Of a stretch of 7,059 nucleotides of DNA, positions 1-4,957 are shown piece after piece. The first letter of the stretch is position 1. Each line of letters starts with the position of its first letter. The translations under genes were made by a program, and so were the position numbers. Below the pieces are notes generated by a model, which searched no databases, was not told the DNA's origin, and was given only the letters and a program-made list of their open reading frames with translations. This stretch comes from Clostridia bacterium (lineage in GTDB: Bacteria; Bacillota; Clostridia; Oscillospirales; SIG627): the NCBI GenBank assembly GCA_017453605.1, contig JAFTEP010000064.1:1-7059 (forward strand), in the 5' to 3' direction.

Positions 1-1
1 T

Positions 2-355
2 AAAAAGGCGCTCGAAAGCCTGATCTCAAAAGAAGATTCACTCAGCGGCGTTCGCGTGACGGGGATCATCGTTTTCACGTCCAAGAACGTCAGATTTTCC
101 GGAACGACAGAAAAGGTTTTAAGGCTCGATCAGTTGAACGCCTTCGTCAAAAGCGGGGAAGAGCCCGATCCGGCAGAAAAAAAGAGCGGAGTCCGTCCTC
201 TGACCGCGAGGGCAAGAAGAAAGTATCTCGACAAGTCTCAGATTGCCCTCATTTCAAAACTCGTCAGCAAAAACTGCGAAAAAAACCGCGTCAAACAGCA
301 TCTTCACCGCGAAAAGGTCCGCGATTTCGGCATATACAGAAAACTGCCAAAATAA
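2..355 (+). CDS. C-terminal end of a probable NERD-domain protein (5' end outside window)
   Basis: The frame is open from base 2 to a tandem TAA TAA stop at 353-358, so about 117 C-terminal residues of a larger protein are present and the start lies to the left. The segment GVRVTGIIVFTSKNVRF, followed by a short beta strand and then VLRLDQLNAFV, resembles the last strands and helix of the NERD (nuclease-related) domain, where a 'V-x-G-I-V-V-F-T' strand precedes a 'L-x-x-L' helix. After it comes a basic tail rich in Lys and Arg (for example TARARRKYLDKSQ) that may contact nucleic acid. The catalytic part of the domain is not in the window, so function cannot be judged. It is separated from the downstream operon by its own terminator and a new promoter, so it is probably not functionally linked. 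The family call rests on a short stretch and is moderate. Confidence 0.55.
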   Translation, partial: KKALESLISKEDSLSGVRVTGIIVFTSKNVRFSGTTEKVLRLDQLNAFVKSGEEPDPAEKKSGVRPLTARARRKYLDKSQIALISKLVSKNCEKNRVKQHLHREKVRDFGIYRKLPK

Positions 356-367
356 TAACGGCGCTTC

Positions 368-410
368 AGAGCCCTATGTCATTTGCGACGGGCTCTTTTC
401 TTTTTTCTTT
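368..410 (+). terminator. Intrinsic terminator of the upstream gene
   Basis: AGAGCCC (368-374) and GGGCTCT (390-396) form a perfect 7-bp stem. Inside it GTC (378-380) can pair with GAC (387-389) after a 3-base bulge. The stem runs directly into a T-rich tract (396-410). It lies 10 bases after the tandem stop of the upstream gene and just before the new promoter, so it separates the two transcription units. Confidence 0.85.
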
Positions 411-419
411 CTCCCGCTA

Positions 420-448
420 TTGACAAAAAACGTATGTGATGGTATAAT
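420..448 (+). promoter_or_regulatory. Consensus sigma-70/SigA promoter for the cobalamin-uptake operon
   Basis: TTGACA at 420-425 and TATAAT at 443-448 are both perfect consensus hexamers with an optimal 17-base spacer. The start of transcription is expected near 455, just ahead of the riboswitch aptamer. Such a strong promoter fits a unit whose control is exerted later, by attenuation in the leader RNA, rather than at initiation. Confidence 0.88.
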
Positions 449-465
449 TTTTGCAAATCGAATAA

Positions 466-575
466 AAGGTTTGCGGCTCCGCTTAGGCGGATCAGAGGGA
501 AGTTCGGTGCAAAGCCGACGCAACTGCCATTACCGTGAGGGGGTCTCCCCGAGTCGGAACACTTGCCGCAGATCT
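466..575 (+). promoter_or_regulatory. Cobalamin riboswitch aptamer (compact form)
   Basis: The conserved cobalamin-aptamer blocks appear in order: AGAGGGAAGT (494-503), CGGTGCAAAGCCG (505-517), GCAACTG (519-526, matching the GCAACTGT-type box approximately), CCGTGA (533-538), a G5-TCT-C4 hairpin (539-550), GAGTCGGAACACTTGCC (551-567). The closing helix P1 is visible as TTGCGGC (471-477) against GCCGCAG (565-571), seven pairs with one G-U. TCCGC (478-482) and GCGGA (487-491) form a small hairpin next to P1. TCGG (504-507) pairs with CCGA (515-518). At about 100 nt the aptamer is short, without the long peripheral helices of the adenosylcobalamin class I form, so it may belong to the smaller class II type. 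Its position between promoter and terminator, ahead of transport genes, fits repression by cobalamin. The ligand form cannot be told from this reading. Confidence 0.85.
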
Positions 576-613
576 TCGGTTTCAGATCTTTTTCTGACGT
601 CTTTGGGCAAGAA

Positions 614-689
614 TGACGCGCCGAACGTTTTTCAGCAGCAAAAGCTTCTGAGTTTTTTTGCGTTGCTGAAAAGAGTTCGTCACGCGTCA
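614..689 (+). other. Long imperfect hairpin in the riboswitch expression platform
   Basis: Three nested helices are visible: TGACGCG (614-620) with CGCGTCA (683-689); CGAAC (622-626) with GTTCG (675-679); TTTTCAGCAGC (629-639) with GTTGCTGAAAA (662-672, one G-U). The apical loop is A-rich then T-rich. The hairpin is not followed by a U-tract, so it is not itself a terminator. It sits between the aptamer and the terminator and probably takes part in the switch, because its outer strand 614-619 can instead pair with the terminator's 5' arm. Confidence 0.6.
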
Positions 690-700
690 AAAATCCGTTC

Positions 701-729
701 AAAGCGTCAGCCGACGCTTTTTTTCTTTT
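701..729 (+). terminator. Riboswitch-controlled intrinsic terminator (attenuator)
   Basis: AAAGCGTC (701-708) and GACGCTTT (713-720) form a perfect 8-bp stem with a 4-base loop AGCC. A run of seven T, one C and four more T follows (718-729). It lies 27 bases before the first start codon of the operon and after the cobalamin aptamer, the classic place for a transcription attenuator. The 5' arm can alternatively pair with upstream leader segments (594-599 or 614-619), giving a plausible antiterminator. Confidence 0.88.
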
Positions 730-744
730 GCTTGTCAGCTTTTA

Positions 745-750
745 AAGGAG
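745..750 (+). promoter_or_regulatory. Ribosome binding site fixing the start at 756
   Basis: AAGGAG lies five bases before ATG 756. The same frame is open far upstream, through the riboswitch, so this site, downstream of the terminator, decides the true start of the first gene. Confidence 0.8.
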
Positions 751-755
751 ACTTT

Positions 756-1052
756 ATGGGAAAGTACACTAAAACAGACTGCATAGAGCTTCTTAAAGCC
801 GCACAGCGAAAAAGGGAAGAGTCGGGACAAAAAGGATACGTTTGCCGAAGCGATTTTACGACGGAAGAGGTTGTGGCTGTAAAGGCTTTTCTCGGTCCCT
901 GGCCGAGAGCTCTGGAGGCAGCGGGGATCAAGCCGCCCAGAGAAGTGAGCCGAAAGGATCTCAACCGCCTGAGAAGAGCCCGCGCAAAAAGGGCCAGAAG
1001 GCTCGAGGCGCGGGAAATTTCAGTAAAGATTCCGGAGGAAAAGAAATCATGA
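756..1052 (+). CDS. Small protein with homing-endonuclease-associated-repeat-like motif
   Basis: 98 residues starting at an ATG with a good AAGGAG site. Residues 1-60 run from a YTK-x-x-x-I-x-L-L-K helix, through a variable loop and RSDFTTEEVVAVKAFLG, to PWPRALEAAGIKPP. The closing G-P/S-W-x-x-A-L-x-A-A-G signature is typical of the short helical repeat found next to HNH homing endonucleases (Pfam HNH_repeat type), thought to bind DNA. No HNH catalytic motif is present and the protein is too short to be a nuclease. The C-terminal third (about 66-98) is strongly basic and charged, with RLRRARAKRARRLEAR, which would suit nucleic acid binding. It is the first gene after the cobalamin riboswitch and overlaps the next gene by 4 bases (ATGA), so it is co-translated with the uptake genes. 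Role unknown: a local regulator is one guess. The family call is moderate; the gene itself is well supported. Confidence 0.75.
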   Translation: MGKYTKTDCIELLKAAQRKREESGQKGYVCRSDFTTEEVVAVKAFLGPWPRALEAAGIKPPREVSRKDLNRLRRARAKRARRLEAREISVKIPEEKKS

Positions 1053-2533
1053 AAAAGTTTATCAGCCTGCTTCTCGTGTTCTGCATGGTCGCCTGCGGCG
1101 CAGTCGTCCTCGCGGACGAGACCGCCGAAGTATACGTGACGATCTCTCTGTCCCCGACAGACGTCCCCGTAATTCTCGAGAAGATCGCCGTCAGCGATGC
1201 AGATTCCGACGGGACGCTCACCATCAACGACGCGTTTATCTGCGCTCACGACGCTCTGTTCGAAGGCGGTTCCGACGCCGGATATTCAGTTTCCGTCGGT
1301 GAGTACACGTCCATAGTGAAGCTCTGGGGCGTTGAAAACAACGGTTCCTATATGTACTATCTCAACAACGCGCTTGCCGGAGGACTTTCCGATCCCGTCA
1401 AGGACGGCGACGTTCTTCACGCATACGTCATAAACGACACGGTCGCTTATTCCGACGCATTCATGTGGTTTGAGAACACGTTCGATACGACCGAACCGGG
1501 CGCCGAATATACTCTCACGCTTTACAGCGCGGGATTTGACGAGAACTGGAGCCCCGTCGTGACTCCCGTCGAGGGCGCGGCAATAATCATCGACGACGAA
1601 GTCACTCAGATCACTACCGACGCCGAGGGCAAAGCCGTTATTACCCTCGACGGCGAAGGCGAACACATCATCAGCGCGGCCGACGGATCAAGGATCATCG
1701 TCGCTCCGTTTTTGAAGCTGACAGTCCTGCCCGTCGCCGAAGTTTTCGTGACTGTCTCCGTTTCGCCGACCGACGTTCCCGCAAAACTCGAAAAGGTCAG
1801 CGTCACCGACGTTGACGGCGATCTTGTTCTCACGATCTACGACGCGTTCGTCTGCGCTCACGACGCTCTGTTCGAGGGCGGCTCTGAAGCAGGATTCGCG
1901 ACCGTCGTCGAATCCTGGGGTCCGAGGATCGACAAGCTCTGGGGAGTCGAGTGCGGAGTCAACTGCTTCTACTACCTGAACAACGTCGCCGCAGGCGGTC
2001 TGTCCGACCAGGTAAAAGACGGTGACGTTCTCCATGCCTTCGTCTACACCGATACAGTCGGTTTTTCCGACGCTTTCAGCCATTTTGAAAAATCTTTTGA
2101 CGAGATCGACGCCGGCGAAGAACTCGCACTGACTCTCGTTGTCAGCGGCTACGACGAGCAGTGGAACCCCGTTTCACTTCCGCTCGAAGGCGCGACCATC
2201 ACCGTTGACGGAGAAGCGACCGGGATCAAGACCGACGCCGAAGGTAAAGCGACGATCACTCTTGACAAGAAAGGATCGTATATCATCAGCGCTCTCGACG
2301 AATCGAGGATCCTCGTCGCACCTATTATGAAACTCACAGTAAACGAAGCTGCACCCGCTCCGACAACAGAAGCTGCTCCGGTGTCCGATGCAGTCAACTC
2401 GAGCGCTCCCGCCCCCGCGGCATCCGTTGCGCCCGTGACAGCCGACGGAACCGTCGTGATCTCGGCAGCAGTTATAATTGCCGCAATTATTTCAATAATC
2501 GGATTCTCCGTAAGAAGGAAGAATGAGATCTAA
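1049..2533 (+). CDS. Secreted, membrane-anchored protein with two transcobalamin-like (DUF4430-type) modules
   Basis: 494 residues from ATG 1049, preceded by GGAGGA (1034-1039); a longer upstream reading in this frame lies over the preceding gene and is rejected. Residues 1-22 are a signal peptide, probably cut after VLA. Two copies of a ~200-residue module follow (26-226 and 230-431). Each starts with (A)EV-x-V-T-x-S-x-SPTDVP, has an EF-hand-like loop (D50-x-D52-x-D54-G...D61; D254-x-D256-x-D258...D265), then CAHDALFEGG, KLWGVE, YYLNN and VKDGDVLHA, the pattern of the transcobalamin C-terminal-like fold. Each ends in an Ig-like segment with TDAEGKA-x-ITL. A Pro/Ala/Thr linker (432-466) leads to a C-terminal membrane helix (about 468-487) and a positive tail RRKNEI. 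No LPXTG sortase motif is present. It overlaps neighbours by 4 and 11 bases. A role as extracellular corrinoid binder is inferred from fold and riboswitch; adhesion or structural roles are alternatives. Confidence 0.85.
   Translation: MKKFISLLLVFCMVACGAVVLADETAEVYVTISLSPTDVPVILEKIAVSDADSDGTLTINDAFICAHDALFEGGSDAGYSVSVGEYTSIVKLWGVENNGSYMYYLNNALAGGLSDPVKDGDVLHAYVINDTVAYSDAFMWFENTFDTTEPGAEYTLTLYSAGFDENWSPVVTPVEGAAIIIDDEVTQITTDAEGKAVITLDGEGEHIISAADGSRIIVAPFLKLTVLPVAEVFVTVSVSPTDVPAKLEKVSVTDVDGDLVLTIYDAFVCAHDALFEGGSEAGFATVVESWGPRIDKLWGVECGVNCFYYLNNVAAGGLSDQVKDGDVLHAFVYTDTVGFSDAFSHFEKSFDEIDAGEELALTLVVSGYDEQWNPVSLPLEGATITVDGEATGIKTDAEGKATITLDKKGSYIISALDESRILVAPIMKLTVNEAAPAPTTEAAPVSDAVNSSAPAPAASVAPVTADGTVVISAAVIIAAIISIIGFSVRRKNEI
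1124..1726 (+). repeat. Tandem protein module, copy 1
   Basis: 201 codons encoding residues 26-226. It aligns end to end with copy 2 at 1736-2341, with the same order of motifs: SPTDVP, calcium-type loop, CAHDALFEGG, LWGVE, YYLNN, VKDGDVLHA, and TDAEGKA. Copy 1 keeps the glycine at position 6 of the EF-hand-like loop (D-A-D-S-D-G). Confidence 0.85.
1736..2341 (+). repeat. Tandem protein module, copy 2
   Basis: 202 codons encoding residues 230-431, an in-frame duplicate of copy 1. A 25-base stretch at 1851-1875 is identical to 1239-1263, offset by 612 bases (204 codons). The EF-hand-like loop here has leucine in place of the position-6 glycine, and the segment after it gained two cysteines (ECGVNC at 301-306) absent from copy 1, so the copies have begun to diverge. 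Confidence 0.85.
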
Positions 2534-3227
2534 AATTTTAGCTTTGCTCCTGTGCTTCTGTCTGCTGATCCCCGCAGCGGCCGAAGCACGGGAGCTTCCC
2601 GCTTCAGATGAAGTTCTGACGGCGTTTGCAAAACAGTCGGGATTTGATTCGCTGCAAGGCTGGATCGACGAAAGTCTTTCAGCCTCGGTCGGCGCGGGCG
2701 CGGAGAACGTCGTCCTTGCCGCCGCCGCGCTTCATCCCGAACTCGATTTTTCTGTTTACGTTTCTTCGGCCCTCGAAAAGCTCTCCGGGTCCGCTTCAAG
2801 TCTGTCTCCCGCAACGGTGCAGTATATAATACACGTTCTTTCCCGTCTCGGTGCCGAACCCGGGACTCTTTCGGTTTACGTTCCCGAAGAGCCCGAAGAA
2901 AAGGGGATAATGAGCCTTATTTACGCGATCCACCTCGCTGACGACGGGATCATCCCCGACGGAGATAAACTGAGGGAAAAGCTTCTTTCACTTCGTCATT
3001 CGGACGGCGGCTGGTCGATCTTCGGAGAAGTTTCCGACGTCGACGTCACAGCGATGGCTCTGCAGGCTCTCTCGGGCGAAGATTATGAAGAAGCCTCAAA
3101 AGCAGCTTTCGATTGTCTTGCTTCAAAACAACTCGAAGACGGCGGCTTCAAAAGCTTCGGAGAGGAAAACTGCGAAAGCCTCTCTCAGGTCATATTGGCT
3201 CTCGTCGCCCACGGTTATGATCCCTAA
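2523..3227 (+). CDS. Intrinsic-factor-like protein, N-terminal part (alpha/alpha barrel), cut by an in-frame TAA
   Basis: ATG 2523 follows an AGAAGGAAG purine run and overlaps the previous gene by 11 bases. Residues 1-22 are a signal peptide (hydrophobic LALLLCFCLLIPAAAEA). The rest is a helical repeat domain of the prenyltransferase/squalene-cyclase alpha/alpha-barrel kind. Its repeats carry the DGGW/DGGF signature: LRHSDGGWSIFGEVSDVDVT (157-176, then MALQAL) and KQLEDGGFKSFGEENCESLS (202-221, then QVILAL). This is the same fold class as the alpha domain of intrinsic factor and transcobalamin. Translation stops at TAA 3225-3227 after GYDP (codon 235). The same frame continues without further stops to 4088 with a third barrel repeat, linker, two membrane helices and a transcobalamin-like domain, so the product as read would be a soluble secreted fragment missing part of its barrel and its anchor. 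Either the gene is damaged or the base is a sequence error. Confidence 0.8.
   Translation: MRSKILALLLCFCLLIPAAAEARELPASDEVLTAFAKQSGFDSLQGWIDESLSASVGAGAENVVLAAAALHPELDFSVYVSSALEKLSGSASSLSPATVQYIIHVLSRLGAEPGTLSVYVPEEPEEKGIMSLIYAIHLADDGIIPDGDKLREKLLSLRHSDGGWSIFGEVSDVDVTAMALQALSGEDYEEASKAAFDCLASKQLEDGGFKSFGEENCESLSQVILALVAHGYDP
3225..3227 (+). other. Premature in-frame TAA stop
   Basis: The codon lies between CCC (Pro) and AGT (Ser) in frame 2523-4088, at codon 235 of 521. Reading through gives GYDP-x-SKEDFIKNGSDVLDAL, which continues the barrel naturally; a connecting loop followed by an 'FIKNG' helix is usual in this fold. There is no frameshift. A single base change from a sense codon (for example TAC, TAT, CAA, GAA or AAA) would explain it. 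Other genes here (ends at 353 and 2531) use TAA as a true stop, so TAA is not reassigned. Confidence 0.85.
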
Positions 3228-4088
3228 AGTAAAGAAGATTTTATAAAAAACGGCTCTGACGTTCTCGACGCGCTCAGTGTCTTTTATGCAGACGGTCTGT
3301 TCTCTCACTCAGTCGGCGGCGGATTCAGCTTCTCCGCTGCGAGCCAGGCGCTCCTTGCGCTCATCAGCCTTGAAAAAGGCGTTTCCGTCTGGGAACTTGC
3401 ACTTTCTTCGCCGGAAGTCGATACGACGCCTCTCCAAACTGTTCCTTCTGTGGCACCGTCATCTACCGATTCTCTTTCCTCGGCTCCGCCTTCGTCCGCG
3501 ACTCTAACCGATCCCGGATCATATAAGCTGCCTGCTATAATATGTGTGTGCGCTGCCTCTCTTATTCTTTGCGCGGTATTATTCATACTGAAAAAAAGAA
3601 ATCCAAAGAACTTTCTATTCGTTATCATTATCTGTGCAGTCGCCGTCTTTCTCATCATTTTCACCAACTTTTCGAGCGTTGAGAATTATTATAAAGCCGA
3701 AAACCAAACCGCCGAAAAGACGGGGACGGTGACCCTTTCCATAAACTGCGAAAAGATAGTCGGCAAATCCGATCTTGTGGTCTGGGAAAACGGCGAGATC
3801 CTCGCTCCGTGCAGTTTTGACATATACGAAAACGACACCGTTTACGATCTTCTCGTTCGCGCCGCGAAGGAAAAACAGCTTCGGCTCGATCTGAGAGGCA
3901 GCTACGTCGCCGGGATAGAATCAATATACGAACTCAAATTCGGCGAGCTTTCCGGCTGGATCTACCACGTAAACGGGGTTGAGGCAAAATACGGCTGCCG
4001 TGAATATAAACTAAGCGACGGCGACGTCGTCGAATGGATGTATACGCTCGAACTCGGGAAGGATCTGGTGCAGAATGAAACGGCTTGA
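3228..4088 (+). pseudogene. Continuation of the intrinsic-factor-like gene: last barrel repeat, two membrane helices, DUF4430 domain
   Basis: 286 sense codons in the same frame as 2523-3227, ending at TGA 4086-4088 and overlapping ecfT by 14 bases. Codons 236-281 hold a third barrel repeat (FYADGLFSHSVGGGFSFSAA, then SQALLAL). A Ser/Thr/Pro linker follows (about 297-335). Two hydrophobic helices (codons about 337-356 and 364-381) are joined by the short basic turn KKRNPK, predicting a membrane hairpin with the turn inside, so both the barrel and the C-terminal domain would face outward. Codons 401-512 are a DUF4430/transcobalamin C-terminal-like domain, with VYDLL, GWIYHVNG, YKLSDGD and VEWMYT. 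The first possible in-frame restart is a GTG at 3450 without a clear ribosome binding site. Conservation of frame and domain pattern after the stop suggests the break is recent or artefactual. Confidence 0.8.
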
Positions 4089-4956
4089 CAGGCTCGATCC
4101 GAGAGCATTGTTTTTGTGGTTTATTTGCTGTGTCGGTCCGGCGGCTGTATCTCCGGGCTTTCTTGTCGCGCTCATCTGCTTTTCAGGCGCTCTGAGTTTT
4201 TGGATCACGAGCGGCACGTTCAGCTTTCCGAAACTTGCCGCCTCTGCTTTTTTCCCGCTGATGCTCGCCATGTTGAATCCCCTGATAAATCATGACGGAC
4301 TGACGGTGCTCTTCTTTTTCAACAACTCTCCCGTCACTCTCGAATCCGTTCTCTACGGAGCTCTGACGGGCTTTGTGATCTCTTCCGTCATCATCTGGTT
4401 CGGCGGTTTCAGCGTACTGATGACGTCCGACAAATGGCTCGTCGTTCTCTCGGTTCTTTCAGCAAAATTCGCGCTCGTCGTTTCGATGTCCTTAAGATTC
4501 GTTCCGGCTTTTGCTAAAAAGCTCGCCTCAGTAAGAAGGACGCAAAAAGCTCTCGGTCTCTATTCCGACGAAAACGTCATAGACCGCATAAAGGGCGAGA
4601 TGAAGGTGTTTTCCATTCTGGTCACCTGGGCGCTCGAACACGGCGTAGTCACCGCCGACAGTATGGAAGCCCGCGGCTACGGCTGCGCGAGACGCACGTA
4701 TTTTTCAGACCGTCACTTTTCTAAAAACGACGCCGTTTTCTGTGCCGTGACGGTTATCCTTGCGGCTCTTGTCTTCTTCTGTTCTTTTTCGGGAAAGTTT
4801 GCGACTTCGTTTTTTCCGTTTATCACTTTTGCTAAGTCATCTGCATATAAAACGCTCGGGCTTGTCTTTTATGCCGTCATCTGTCACGTTCCTTTGTTTT
4901 TCGGTGCGGCTGAGAAACTGAAAAGAACGAAGTTTAAACTTCAGGCGGAGGTCTGA
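4075..4956 (+). CDS. ecfT: EcfT, transmembrane scaffold of an ECF transporter
   Basis: 293 residues. It couples ATP hydrolysis by the EcfA domains to movement of the substrate-binding S component in the cytoplasmic membrane. Hydrophobic segments lie at about 12-38, 52-70, 92-116, 121-140, 220-238 and 258-278. The cytoplasmic coupling region is recognisable: RFVPAF (141-146), then KKLASVRRTQKALG (148-161) in the place of the first Ala-Arg-Gly box, and TADSMEARGYG (193-203) carrying the canonical second Ala-Arg-Gly box. The first box reads Gln-Lys-Ala-Leu-Gly, so its Arg is not conserved. Start ATG 4075 has a GGGAAGGA run (4056-4063) about 11 bases upstream. It overlaps the preceding gene by 14 bases and is separated from the ATPase gene by one base. 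Dedicated (group I) rather than shared ECF module is implied by its place beside its own ATPase and S component. Confidence 0.93.
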   Translation: MKRLDRLDPRALFLWFICCVGPAAVSPGFLVALICFSGALSFWITSGTFSFPKLAASAFFPLMLAMLNPLINHDGLTVLFFFNNSPVTLESVLYGALTGFVISSVIIWFGGFSVLMTSDKWLVVLSVLSAKFALVVSMSLRFVPAFAKKLASVRRTQKALGLYSDENVIDRIKGEMKVFSILVTWALEHGVVTADSMEARGYGCARRTYFSDRHFSKNDAVFCAVTVILAALVFFCSFSGKFATSFFPFITFAKSSAYKTLGLVFYAVICHVPLFFGAAEKLKRTKFKLQAEV

Positions 4957-4957
4957 A

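Noticed and set aside
570..593. AGATCT-loop-AGATCT hairpin followed by T5 as an early terminator
   Set aside because: The stem is only six mostly weak pairs and the T-run is short. A far better terminator lies at 701-729. It may instead be a structural hairpin of the leader.
243..755. Long open reading frame running through the terminator, promoter and riboswitch into the small gene
   Set aside because: It crosses strong RNA-level signals, begins at a TTG without a ribosome site, and the translated leader looks non-protein-like. The real start is ATG 756 with AAGGAG.
842..1048. N-terminal extension of the tandem-module protein
   Set aside because: The extension lies over the preceding gene and would bury the clear signal peptide that starts at ATG 1049.
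1049..1114. Lipoprotein signal peptide (MVAC as a lipobox)
   Set aside because: The residue at -3 is Met and the hydrophobic core continues past the Cys to a normal VLA-type cleavage site. The protein already has a C-terminal membrane anchor. Not fully excluded.
379..1249. Antisense reading frames over the leader and first genes
   Set aside because: They have no recognisable domains, no ribosome sites, and mirror the codon bias of the + strand genes. The same applies to the other minus-strand frames in the window.
3225..3227. TAA reassigned to an amino acid
   Set aside because: At least two other genes here end at TAA at sensible positions, and only one internal TAA is seen in about 2000 codons.
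3450..4088. Independent gene starting at GTG 3450
   Set aside because: No clear ribosome binding site, and the frame and domain content continue from 2523. It is better read as the distal part of the interrupted gene.
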